NCBI GenBank assembly: GCA_964577375.1
Contig: CAZNYW010000012.1
Span: forward strand, 1-64,000
DNA: 64,000 nucleotides
Direction of reading: 5' to 3'
DNA from: DATKUC01 sp964577375
Lineage (GTDB): Bacteria > Spirochaetota > Spirochaetia > DSM-27196 > DATKUC01
Shown here: positions 43,466-51,997 of the stretch, in pieces
Layout: each line of letters starts with the position of its first letter
How positions within the stretch are numbered: position 1 is the first letter of the stretch
Notes under the pieces: model-generated
What the model was told of the DNA's origin: nothing
Databases searched by the model: none
The model's input: the letters and a program-made list of their open reading frames with translations, nothing else
Program-made: the position numbers and the translations under genes

Positions 43466-44302
43466 TCAGTTCCAGACGCCGGCGAGCGGCGACCGCTGCG
43501 CGGAAATGCCGAGCGGTGAAAGGCCGAAAATCGCTTCGACGGTTCGAAGCAGCGAGTAGTGATCGAAGTAGCCCGAGTAGACCGAGCCGACAGGGACGTG
43601 CGCGCCGGCGAAAAGGGTGAGTATCGGCGTGGTGGAGACCGGCTCGGACCCGGGGCCTTCGTCAAAGGTCAGGACGAAGAGGCTGTTGTGATCCTTTGCC
43701 CATCGGACGTAGCCGTCCATGTTCGCACGCAGCCAGGAATCGGCTGCCGCCGGCGAGCCGTCGTGCATGTCGTTCTGGAGGTCGGGAACGACGATTGCCA
43801 CGCTCGGAAGCGCGCTGAAATCGGACGGGAAGTCGGTGAAGGGCATGTTCACCCTGTCCGGTGTATTGGTGAAGGCGGCCCACGGTGCGTGCTTGCGCAT
43901 GTAGGCGTTGAAGGCGTCGCCGCGGTAGCCGACCGCCGGGAGCCCCTGCGAATAGCCGCCGAAGGTGTAGCCCCTGTCGATGAGCGAGTTGCAGAGGTTC
44001 GGCCCGGTCAGGTCATAGTGGCCGTCGTCGGTTATGCCGTGCTGAGACCCTGCGAAGAGGGCGATGTAATTCGGCTCGCTCGGGTGGGTCACCGCGTGTG
44101 AGTTGGTCAGCAGGAGGCCCTGCCGGATGAGCGAGGCGATCCAGGGCTCGGCTTCTACCTGCGCGGCAGAATGATTCTCCTCGATTACGATGACGACGTG
44201 GTCAAACGCGGGAACGTCAACGGCGGAAGCGGAACTGCATCCGGCGAGGAGAAGAACCAGGCCCGCGGCGAGCACGGGCGGGTAGATCATTTTCTTCATC
44301 AT
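43466..44302 (-). CDS. Phosphoesterase-family lipoprotein (acid phosphatase type)
   Basis: A 278-residue exported protein. The signal peptide ends in the lipobox LLLAGC (Cys21), so it is membrane-anchored. FDHVVIVIEENHS at residues 33-45, SEPNYIALFAGSQHG and LTFDEGPGSEP carry the metal- and phosphate-binding residues of the phosphoesterase (AcpA/phospholipase C-like) family. It likely hydrolyses phosphomonoesters or phospholipid head groups outside the membrane. It follows the RND operon on the same strand, 42 nt downstream, and may be co-transcribed. Confidence 0.85.
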   Translation of the reverse strand: MMKKMIYPPVLAAGLVLLLAGCSSASAVDVPAFDHVVIVIEENHSAAQVEAEPWIASLIRQGLLLTNSHAVTHPSEPNYIALFAGSQHGITDDGHYDLTGPNLCNSLIDRGYTFGGYSQGLPAVGYRGDAFNAYMRKHAPWAAFTNTPDRVNMPFTDFPSDFSALPSVAIVVPDLQNDMHDGSPAAADSWLRANMDGYVRWAKDHNSLFVLTFDEGPGSEPVSTTPILTLFAGAHVPVGSVYSGYFDHYSLLRTVEAIFGLSPLGISAQRSPLAGVWN

Positions 44303-44344
44303 GCAGGCATACCGCGACCGGTTGGTCTTCGCATTGCCGGTCCG

Positions 44345-47300
44345 TCAGCTATCCGTGGTTCGGGGCGGCGGGCCGTAGGTGCCGCTGATCGATTCGGCCT
44401 CCTGCTCCCGCTCTTCCTTCTCTTCGCGTTCGAGCTCCTCCTCGACCTGGTCCAGGGCATTCTTCTTGTGAACCGGACGTTTGCGTTCGAAAACGTAGAA
44501 CGCGGACGGCACTACATAGAAGGTCAGGATTGCCGAAAAGAGGATTCCACCGAGCATGACCACGCCAAGCCGCTGCGCATACTCGCTGCCCTGTCCCTTT
44601 TCGAAGATGAGCGGGAAGCTGATGACGAGCACCGTCAGGGTCGTCATGATGATCGGGCGGAAGCGAAGGCGCGCCGACTCGATGAGCGCGTCGATAAAGG
44701 GCATGTTCCCCAGCCGCTCCACCACGAAGTCGAGGTAGAGAATTGCGTTCTTGGCCGAGAGACCGATCAGCATGAGCATTCCGAGAAGGCCGAATATGTC
44801 TATGCCGTTTCCCGACAGAAACACCAGGAAGAGCGCTCCGATGAGGGCGAGCGGCACCGGGAGCAGCAGGTAGATCGGATACCGGAACGAGTTGAACTGC
44901 GCGCCCATTACCAGGTAGGCGAGGAACAGAGAGAGCAGGAAGATGATCGGGCCGAGCACCGAAAGCCGGCCGGCGAGAGCTGCCGGACCGAATCGGTTGC
45001 CCGAGGAAAGGGTCACGCCGTTTCCGAGCAGCCCCTGCGCGGTGAGTGACTTCTCGATCTGCTGCTGGAACTCCAGCGGCGGCGGCGCATCCGGGGTAAG
45101 GTTCATGGTGACCTGGTCGGTGTAGAGCCTGTTGTACCGGCTTATGTTGAGCGGCGTTGTGTTCAGGACGAAGCTGCCGAGCTGACCGATCTGCAGGTTG
45201 GTCTTCAAAGCAGGTGAGTAGATCGGCAGGCTCAGGAGCGATTGCTCGCTCGCCAGGTACTTGGGATCGATCTGAACCTGGATGGGATAGCTCTGCCCCT
45301 TGTCGCTTACGTTCGCGGCGTTTGTTCCGGAGGTGTAGGTATTGAGGACGCCCGCGATCGTAGACGCCGTGAGGCCCGTGCCTTTGAGGAGAGTCTGGTT
45401 CGGGACGAAGTCGTTCTCGACCGAGGTGCGCGACAGGTCGTCGGAGACGTCGCCTACGTACTTGTTCTGCTGCAGCGCAGTTACGATCTCGCTCGCCCGC
45501 TTGGTGAGCGTCTCGAGGTTGGTGGAGTTGAGGTTGACACTGAAGGACGAGCCCTCTCCACGGAACCCGCCGCCCGCGCTAATGAAGACACGGGCCGAGG
45601 GATAGTCCTTGACCAGGCCCTGGATTGCTCCCCGGTATTTGCCGATGAGGTCGTAGACGTTCGGACGCTGCCCTACCGGAACCAGCTGCACGTTGACGTT
45701 GGCGAAATCGGCCTGTCCTCCTCCGCCGCCGCCGAAGAAGCCTCCGCCCACCGTGGTCTGTATCGTCTCGACCGGCTGCTGGTTCATCAGGAAGTCCTCG
45801 ACGCGTCCCGCGACCGCATTGGTTATCTGTGTCGCTGTGCCCGACGGCATCCTGACGTGGACCTCCATGTTGCCGCTGTCGCTCTGAGGAACGAAGTTGA
45901 AGGGTATGTGCGGGACCATGAAGACGGCCGCTCCGACCAGAAAGACGCCGGCGCCGATTAGAACCCATCGACCGCCGGTAATGATACGGCCGAGGCTCTT
46001 CACGTAGGCCTCGCGGATGAAGATGAGGCCCGCTTCGGTCCAGCCGTGGAGGAGCGCCGTGATCGATTCACCGAGGTAGAGGACGATCCGCCCCACGTAG
46101 TTGACCACGCTGAGCGCCACCGGATAGAGCAGGATCACCGGGAGAAAGACGAAATGATGTGTCAGGGCTATCGCGATGAGGAGCGCAATTCCCACAACGA
46201 TGCCGAAGGGCTTACGCCACGCCCGGAATCCCCATTTGAACGACTCCCCGACGCGCGTGAAGCTGCGGAAGAAGTCACGGAAGCCGCGGGGCTCCGAATC
46301 CGGCGTGTAGGCCATCCGGACGGTGAGGAAGAGCAGCGCCTCGAACCAGGAGAAGAAGACCGCGGCAGCCAGCCCCAGCGAGAACTGCTGCAGATAGGAT
46401 CCGACGATGCCGCCGATGAAGCTCACCGGCAGGAGCACCGAAAGCAGTGAGAGCGACGAGGCCGCAACCGCGCTGAAAACCTCGCTCGCCCCCTTGAGGA
46501 CCGCCTCCATGCGTCCCTCGCCGAGCGCGCGTCGTCGCTCGACGTTTTCTGCAACGACGATCGAGTCATCGACAACGACGCCTATGGCGACAATCAACGC
46601 GAGCAGCGACACCAGGTTGAGGCTGAAGCCCATCAACCGGTACAGCACCGGCGCGGCGGAGAGCGCGATAGGAATCGCGAGAATCACCGAAAAGGCGGTG
46701 TTGAGCCGGCCCAGGAAGAGCAGAACGATGAAAGCGACCACCACCGCTGTTGTGAACAGCTCTCGGTAGGTGGAGTCCACCGATCCGACTATCGGCAGCG
46801 TGGTGTCGTTGCTGATGATGACGTTGTAGCCTGACGGAAGCTGTGTCTTAGCCAGCTGCTGGCGCACCGCCTTGGCCACCGCCACCGCGTTTCCGTTTGA
46901 TGTCTTCTGCACCGAGACTATGACTGCAGGGATCTTGTTGACGCGGGCGATGTCGGTGGGGGCGCTCGAGTTTCGGACGGTGCCGAGGTCGCCCACCGTG
47001 ACGTTCCGGGTCGCGTCTACGAGAATCTGCGAAATCTGGTCAACATTCTGCGGGACGTTCTCCGTCGCAAAGCTCAGCGTGTTCTGATGCGTCGTGATCG
47101 ATCCGATCGGCTGGTTGATGGCCGAGCTGGTAATGGAGTTCACCACCTGCTGGGGAGTCAGGTTGTAGAAGGCAAGCCGCTCCGGATTGAGCAGCACCTG
47201 AAACTGCCGGGTAGGTCCGCCGTCGGTCTGCACGTTCGCAACGCCGTCGATTCGTTCGAGCGTGGGAGCGAGAACGTTGACCGCGTAGTCGTTCACCGCG

Positions 47301-47797
47301 GTGAGGTCGGCGCCGCCGCCGGTCAGGCCGAACTGGAGAATCGGCCGGGCGTTAGGGTCGAAGGTGCGTACCAGCGGTGTTCCCGCACCGTCGGGAAGCC
47401 GCCGGACAGCGGACGAAACCTGTGCAGCCACCTGGTTCGCGACGCTGTTCTTGTCGACGCTCGGATCGAAGCTGAGGATGACCCGGCTCGAACCCTGGCT
47501 GCTTTCCGAATTGATGTCCGTGATGCCGCTGATCGTCGAGATCGAACTCTCGATGACCTGCGTGACCTGCTGGTCGACGACGCTCGGCGTGGCTCCGGTA
47601 TAGTTGGTCGAGACAACAACAACAGGGATGTTGATGGTGGGAAAGAGGTCGACGCCGAGTCCGAACAGCGAAACGATGCCGAAGACCACGATGCTTACGA
47701 ATATGCCGATGGAGAGCACATACCGGCCGACCGAGAACCGGATCGCCGGGTTCACCTTGTTGAAGAGCTTTTCCTCCATCTGGCGAAGCGTTTTCAT
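44345..47797 (-). CDS. RND-family multidrug efflux transporter (AcrB-like)
   Basis: An 1150-residue transporter of the HAE1 RND class with twelve membrane helices and two large periplasmic loops. The proton-relay aspartates are present in IGVVVDDSIVVAENVERR of helix 4. There is a Gly-rich GGGFFGGGGGGQ stretch in the second periplasmic loop, and a long charged cytoplasmic tail (EEELEREEKEERE). It exports drugs or lipophilic compounds with the adaptor encoded just upstream. No outer-membrane TolC-type gene is in the window. Its start overlaps the adaptor stop by 4 nt. Confidence 0.95.
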   Translation of the reverse strand: MKTLRQMEEKLFNKVNPAIRFSVGRYVLSIGIFVSIVVFGIVSLFGLGVDLFPTINIPVVVVSTNYTGATPSVVDQQVTQVIESSISTISGITDINSESSQGSSRVILSFDPSVDKNSVANQVAAQVSSAVRRLPDGAGTPLVRTFDPNARPILQFGLTGGGADLTAVNDYAVNVLAPTLERIDGVANVQTDGGPTRQFQVLLNPERLAFYNLTPQQVVNSITSSAINQPIGSITTHQNTLSFATENVPQNVDQISQILVDATRNVTVGDLGTVRNSSAPTDIARVNKIPAVIVSVQKTSNGNAVAVAKAVRQQLAKTQLPSGYNVIISNDTTLPIVGSVDSTYRELFTTAVVVAFIVLLFLGRLNTAFSVILAIPIALSAAPVLYRLMGFSLNLVSLLALIVAIGVVVDDSIVVAENVERRRALGEGRMEAVLKGASEVFSAVAASSLSLLSVLLPVSFIGGIVGSYLQQFSLGLAAAVFFSWFEALLFLTVRMAYTPDSEPRGFRDFFRSFTRVGESFKWGFRAWRKPFGIVVGIALLIAIALTHHFVFLPVILLYPVALSVVNYVGRIVLYLGESITALLHGWTEAGLIFIREAYVKSLGRIITGGRWVLIGAGVFLVGAAVFMVPHIPFNFVPQSDSGNMEVHVRMPSGTATQITNAVAGRVEDFLMNQQPVETIQTTVGGGFFGGGGGGQADFANVNVQLVPVGQRPNVYDLIGKYRGAIQGLVKDYPSARVFISAGGGFRGEGSSFSVNLNSTNLETLTKRASEIVTALQQNKYVGDVSDDLSRTSVENDFVPNQTLLKGTGLTASTIAGVLNTYTSGTNAANVSDKGQSYPIQVQIDPKYLASEQSLLSLPIYSPALKTNLQIGQLGSFVLNTTPLNISRYNRLYTDQVTMNLTPDAPPPLEFQQQIEKSLTAQGLLGNGVTLSSGNRFGPAALAGRLSVLGPIIFLLSLFLAYLVMGAQFNSFRYPIYLLLPVPLALIGALFLVFLSGNGIDIFGLLGMLMLIGLSAKNAILYLDFVVERLGNMPFIDALIESARLRFRPIIMTTLTVLVISFPLIFEKGQGSEYAQRLGVVMLGGILFSAILTFYVVPSAFYVFERKRPVHKKNALDQVEEELEREEKEEREQEAESISGTYGPPPRTTDS

Positions 47798-49167
47798 TGA
47801 TTTCCTCCGCCGCCGGCGCTGGTCCTGTTCGCGGTGGCTCTGGTTCCGCCGCTGCCGCTCTGGTTCGACTGCTGCTGCCCCAGAGGCGCGACGTCAGCGC
47901 CTTCGAGGAGTCCGGGCGGCGGGCTCACGATGACTTCGGACGAGGAGGTTAGCTGAGTTACCGCCGCCATGTCGGCAGTCTCCGCCAGAATGGCCACAGG
48001 CTGCTGCTTGGCTTTCCCGTTTTCTATGGTGTAGACGTAGGTCTCGGTGCCTGAGGTCTGAAGCGCGGGTATTGGAACGAGCGATCCGCTTGCCAGATTG
48101 ACAGGGTAGGACACGGTGCCCACCGAGCCGTAGGGAAGCGACTGCTCGGCGGAGGTGAGCGTTGCTGCAAGCGGAACGACGCCGTTCACCGGCGCGGACG
48201 GCGCCTGACTGACGCGCGCGTCGTAGGTCTTTCCCGACATGGTGAAGGTCACCGTGTGGCCCGGCGTAAGGGCAGGCGCATCGGCCGGCGACACACTGAA
48301 AGTCACCTCCCTGTCGGCGCTTACCAGGAGGAACGCCGGCGTATTCTGTCCAACGAACTCACCCACCTCGACGTTGACCGAGGCGATCTGTCCGGCGAAG
48401 GGCGCCTTTATCCGGGCGTTCTGAAGGTTCAGCTGCGCCTGCTTTAACTGGTTCTGCGCCTGATCCACCGAAAGCTGCAACTGCGCGATGTTCTGCTCGT
48501 AGGCCTGCTGATTCTGATTCAGCGCAATCTGCGCCGCCTGCACGTTCGCCTGGGCGGTCTGAAGCTGACTCTGGGCAGTATCGAGCTGCGATGAAGAGGC
48601 GCCGCCGGCCTTGTAGAGCTCCTGCTCGGCGGCGTAGTTCTTCTGGGCGGAGGAGAGTGCGGCCTGTGCCGACTGAAGCTGGAGCTGCAGCTTCGGCGCA
48701 TCCTGCGCCGCGTTCTGTTTGCCCACAACCAGGTTGATCTGGGCGTTCTTGAGCGCCACCTGCGCGTTGTCCAGCGCGAGCTTGAGCTGCGAATCGTCGA
48801 GCTGGATCACCACCGCTCCGGAAGTCACCCAGTCACCCGCCCTGTGCAGTACTTTCGCGACGACACCTGAAGTCTGTGCCGCAACCTGACTCTGGGTTAC
48901 CGGAACCACCGTCCCCGCCGTCACGTGCTGCGCCTGAAGAGTGCCGTTTTTCACCTTCTGCGACTGAACCGGAATCGGTCCGCCGCGCCCCGGCCTTCCG
49001 CCAGGTCCACCCGGCCCGCCGTGCTGCGCGCTTTGCTGTGCGCTCTTCCCGGAAGCGGATCCCGACGAGCCACTGCACGCCACCAGCAACGCGATCAGCG
49101 TGGCTGCCGCGGCCACCGCTCCAAGTGCCCGAATCAGTCCTTTTTGACGACGTTCAACTGCTTTCAT
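47794..49167 (-). CDS. RND efflux periplasmic adaptor (membrane fusion protein)
   Basis: A 457-residue lipoprotein: a signal with lipobox LLVAC at about residue 33, a Gly/Pro-rich spacer, biotinyl-lipoyl halves (GTVVPVTQSQVAAQTSG and APFAGQIASVNVEVGEFV) around a Gln/Ala-rich coiled-coil hairpin (about 150-265), then beta-barrel and membrane-proximal domains. It links the RND pump to an outer-membrane channel. ATG 49167 is chosen at the start of the signal peptide; an upstream in-frame ATG at 49221 adds 18 unlikely residues. Two palindromes upstream are possible operators. Confidence 0.9.
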   Translation of the reverse strand: MKAVERRQKGLIRALGAVAAAATLIALLVACSGSSGSASGKSAQQSAQHGGPGGPGGRPGRGGPIPVQSQKVKNGTLQAQHVTAGTVVPVTQSQVAAQTSGVVAKVLHRAGDWVTSGAVVIQLDDSQLKLALDNAQVALKNAQINLVVGKQNAAQDAPKLQLQLQSAQAALSSAQKNYAAEQELYKAGGASSSQLDTAQSQLQTAQANVQAAQIALNQNQQAYEQNIAQLQLSVDQAQNQLKQAQLNLQNARIKAPFAGQIASVNVEVGEFVGQNTPAFLLVSADREVTFSVSPADAPALTPGHTVTFTMSGKTYDARVSQAPSAPVNGVVPLAATLTSAEQSLPYGSVGTVSYPVNLASGSLVPIPALQTSGTETYVYTIENGKAKQQPVAILAETADMAAVTQLTSSSEVIVSPPPGLLEGADVAPLGQQQSNQSGSGGTRATANRTSAGGGGNQ

Positions 49168-49232
49168 GGGTTTCGATCCTGTCCTAATTGACGAAAATTG
49201 GGTGCTGCCAATTACTTCCATATGTTACGAAC

Positions 49233-49288
49233 CAACCGGTTGTCACGGCATGAACGAAGAATGAAAATACCATAACATTTTGTTATGG
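49233..49288. promoter_or_regulatory. Two palindromes upstream of the RND operon
   Basis: CAACCGGTTG (49233-49242) is a perfect 10-bp palindrome, and CCATAACA-TTT-TGTTATGG (49270-49288) a perfect 19-bp inverted repeat. Both lie between the divergent adaptor and lipoprotein genes and have the size of TetR- or MarR-family operators. No such regulator gene is in the window. Confidence 0.55.
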
Positions 49289-49437
49289 AATTACTCGCGT
49301 AAAACTGCGCGGGCTACCCTCTATAGTAATCAGGATGAAGGCTTGCCGACTGCACCCGCCGGGACGGTCAGCGGATATCGCGCGCTGTTGAACAACGGCG
49401 CAATTTCGCGTATGTGTGTAGGCATCAGGAGAATGAA

Positions 49438-49848
49438 ATGAAGATCTCACTGCGACTGGCGATCGCACTGCTACCCGTTCTGCTGCTCGCCGGCTGCAAT
49501 CTGTTCAACGCGCCCGCTATGGAGGTCAGGGACGTATTGTCTGGAACCGTCATCCAGAACAGCGGAAGCGCTACATTCAGCAGCAGGCCTACTGGCTGGT
49601 ATGAGTTCGAAGCGGTGAATGTGAGTTATCGGACAATAACGTTTACCGGCAGTCCGCGCGTCCAGATTTCGAATAATACTGGCTTTGATTACTCCGATAC
49701 CGCAGCGCCCGGCCACTACGGACTGCCCGCTACGGTCTCCGAGAGCTCGAGCGTGAGTTTTTACATTGATTTCAAGAGCACTTTTGGGAGCGCAAATTTC
49801 ACGATTCCCACGGACAAGGGTAACTTCTACTTCAGCTTGAAATACTGA
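49438..49848 (+). CDS. Small lipoprotein of unknown function
   Basis: A 136-residue protein with a signal peptide and lipobox LLLAGC (Cys20). The mature part is a predicted beta-sandwich rich in Ser, Thr, Phe and Tyr (GWYEFEAVNVSYRTITFTGSPRVQIS). I do not recognise a family. ATG 49438 follows AGGAGAA; an upstream in-frame ATG at 49414 would disrupt the signal. It diverges from the RND operon and may share its regulatory region. Confidence 0.6.
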   Translation: MKISLRLAIALLPVLLLAGCNLFNAPAMEVRDVLSGTVIQNSGSATFSSRPTGWYEFEAVNVSYRTITFTGSPRVQISNNTGFDYSDTAAPGHYGLPATVSESSSVSFYIDFKSTFGSANFTIPTDKGNFYFSLKY

Positions 49849-49961
49849 TCATCTGCCGGCCGGACAGCCCGGTTCTGATGGTCTCAACAGACAGTGGCCC
49901 CCGGAGCCCGAGGTGGTGTATACTTTGAACATCAGCAATAGCTGACAAGGAGATGTCCACA

Positions 49962-50747
49962 GTGTCCGTGCAATCACTGGACCGCGTGTTCGACATTATC
50001 GAATTGCTCTCTACACAGCATCAAGGCATGTCGATTACCGAGATCGGCCGGACGCTCGACCTGCACAAGAGCACCGTATACCGCCTGCTCAGCGTGCTGA
50101 AGGAGCGCGGGTACGTCGATAAGGGTGCCGAGAACAACTTCTACCGCATCGGCCCCCGCTTTGTCGATGTCGCGAGTCTCTATCTCAACAAGCTCGAGAT
50201 CAAGACCGAGGCAGAATCCTTTGTCCGTTCGCTCTCCCGGGCAGTCAACCAGACCGTCTATACCGCCATCCTCCAGGAAGCATCGGTGGTCTACATCGAG
50301 AAGGTCGAGCAGTTCGACAGTCTCCGCAAGTACTCGATAATCGGACAGCGAAAGCCGGTCTACTGCACCTCGCTCGGAAAGGCTCTCATGTTCGATAAGA
50401 CCGACGACGAGATCCGGACGACGCTCGCGCCCGTTCAGTTTCTTCCTTTCACCGTACACACGCACACGTCGATCGACAGCTTCCTCGCAGATGTCGCCCG
50501 CTGCCGGCAGCGCGGCTGGGCACAGGACGATGAGGAGGAGGAGATCGGCATACAGTGTGTCGGGGCCCCGGTGTACGACTACCGGGGGCGGGTCATCGCC
50601 GCCGTCAGCGTATCGACACGGAAAAAGGACGACGTGGACCTGGATTTCAACGTTGTTGGCCCGCAGGTGGTGGAGACGGCACGGGCAATTTCCGCAAGGC
50701 TCGGTGCGCGCCTTCCTGAGAGTATCAGGAACCGTGTTGGTAATTAG
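49962..50747 (+). CDS. IclR-family transcriptional regulator
   Basis: A 261-residue regulator: an N-terminal winged helix (SVQSLDRVFDIIELLSTQHQGMSITEIGRTLDLHKSTVYRLLSVL) and a C-terminal IclR ligand-binding domain with YCTSLGKALMF. The start is probably GTG 49962, which lies 9 nt after AAGGAG; ATG 49953 would touch that site directly. The neighbours (YiaK-like, KduI, TRAP, KduD) suggest a KdgR-like role in hexuronate control. Its last codons (RNRVGN) are written inside a palindrome copy. Confidence 0.92.
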   Translation: MSVQSLDRVFDIIELLSTQHQGMSITEIGRTLDLHKSTVYRLLSVLKERGYVDKGAENNFYRIGPRFVDVASLYLNKLEIKTEAESFVRSLSRAVNQTVYTAILQEASVVYIEKVEQFDSLRKYSIIGQRKPVYCTSLGKALMFDKTDDEIRTTLAPVQFLPFTVHTHTSIDSFLADVARCRQRGWAQDDEEEEIGIQCVGAPVYDYRGRVIAAVSVSTRKKDDVDLDFNVVGPQVVETARAISARLGARLPESIRNRVGN

Positions 50748-50878
50748 CCGATAGCTTTTTCCCTCGAAACAACTTAGCTCCTTTCTGACCGCGAAAACCG
50801 TCGCTTGGTCCAGGTCTGTGTCCAAGTCCTGATACTGCCTGTACCTGTTCCAGGAGCATCAACAAGCTTCTTTATACC
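50721..50878. repeat. Inverted pair of dispersed palindromes between iclR and yiaK
   Basis: A diverged left unit at 50721-50742 (AGTATCAGGAACC to GTTGGTA) overlaps the IclR C-terminal codons. The right unit at 50857-50878 (CATCAACAAGC to TTTATACC) is followed by TCA. The pair spans 158 bp, 21 bp longer than the two 137-bp elements, and I see no clear linker homology. Confidence 0.6.
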
Positions 50879-50889
50879 TCAAATAATCC

Positions 50890-50949
50890 TTGACGTAGGG
50901 CCCAACCCGGTTTAGCATGATATGGAAACCTCGTTTCATAATACGAAAC
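50890..50949 (+). promoter_or_regulatory. Promoter and KdgR-like operator of the hexuronate operon
   Basis: TTGACG (50890-50895), 17 nt, TAGCAT (50913-50918). Just downstream is GAAAC (50925-50929), CTC, GTTTC (50933-50937), flanked as ATG and AT, and a further GAAAC half site at 50945-50949. The layout resembles the KdgR box (TGAAA then TTTCA) bound by IclR-family hexuronate regulators, and it covers the likely start site. Confidence 0.65.
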
Positions 50950-50965
50950 AAAAGGAAGCTCAAAC

Positions 50966-51973
50966 GTGCGTGTCGACTTTGCAGAAATAGCCGAGGTCCT
51001 CCAACAGATTCTTCGCCGCCGGGGGTTCCGGCCAGAGGACGCCGTGCTGAGCGCGCGGCTGTTTGCCGAGGCGAGCCGCGATGGGGTCCCCTCTCACGGA
51101 CTGAACCGGTTTTCTGCCTATGTCGCTGCCGTTGATCGAGGTGAGATCGTACCGACCGCCGTTCCTGAACGCGTCGGCACGGCCGGCGCTCTCGAGCGAT
51201 GGGACGGCAGGCATGGACCCGGCAATCTCAACGCGTGGCGGTCCATGGGCCGGGCGATCGAGCTCGCCGGGCAGTACGGCATCGGGTGCGTGGCGCTTGC
51301 ACGGACCAACCACTGGATGCGCGGCGGCGCCTACGGCTGGAGGGCGGCCGAGGCGGGATTCATCGGCATCTGCTGGACCAACACCATTGGTAACCTTCCG
51401 CCATGGGGCTCCGTCCAGCCGGCCGTCGGGAACAATCCGATGATCATCGCTGTGCCGCGAAAGGCGGGCCACATCGTGCTCGACTTCGCCATGAGCCAGT
51501 ACTCTTACGGACGTCTCGAGAGTTACCGGCGTGCCGGCGGAAAGCTGCCGTTTCCGGGAGGCTATGACACCCGTGGAGAGCTGACCACCGACCCTGCAGA
51601 GATCGAGCGCACGCAGCGGCCGCTGCCGATCGGCATGTGGAAGGGATCGGGCCTCGCGCTGATGCTCGATCTTACAGCCTCGATCCTCTCGGGCGGAGAC
51701 TCCACGAACCGGATATCCAGAAGGCCGACCGAACACGATGTGTCTCAGCTGTTCATCGCCGCCCGTCCGCAGTTCGGGGGAGAGGCCGGCGAGAGCTGGG
51801 CGGAATCGCTCGTGGAGGAGACGATAGCCGCGCTGCGTGGGGCGACGCCCGTCGCGCCGGAGACGGAGGTAAGGTATCCAGGAGAGAGGGTGCTGGAATC
51901 CAGGCGGCGCGCGGAGGCCGAAGGCGTCGAGGTGGATGGTGAGGTATGGAGTCTCATCGCGAGCATGCGGTAG
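50966..51973 (+). CDS. yiaK: 2,3-diketo-L-gulonate reductase-like (Ldh2/YiaK family)
   Basis: A 335-residue enzyme of the malate/L-lactate dehydrogenase 2 family. The catalytic histidine lies in VPSHGLNRF (near residue 43), ARTNHWMRGGAYGWRAAEAGFIGICWTNT is the core signature and WKGSGLALMLD the C-terminal one. YiaK-type members reduce 2,3-diketo-L-gulonate with NADH. The start is GTG 50966 after AAGGAAG. It heads the operon with KduI and the TRAP importer under the predicted KdgR-like operator. Confidence 0.85.
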   Translation: MRVDFAEIAEVLQQILRRRGFRPEDAVLSARLFAEASRDGVPSHGLNRFSAYVAAVDRGEIVPTAVPERVGTAGALERWDGRHGPGNLNAWRSMGRAIELAGQYGIGCVALARTNHWMRGGAYGWRAAEAGFIGICWTNTIGNLPPWGSVQPAVGNNPMIIAVPRKAGHIVLDFAMSQYSYGRLESYRRAGGKLPFPGGYDTRGELTTDPAEIERTQRPLPIGMWKGSGLALMLDLTASILSGGDSTNRISRRPTEHDVSQLFIAARPQFGGEAGESWAESLVEETIAALRGATPVAPETEVRYPGERVLESRRRAEAEGVEVDGEVWSLIASMR

Positions 51974-51997
51974 CTGAACGAATAACGGAGGCATTCT

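Noticed and set aside
44345..47797. Several plus-strand frames of 100-240 codons opposite the RND gene
   Set aside because: All are shadows of a complete RND transporter gene with intact motifs.
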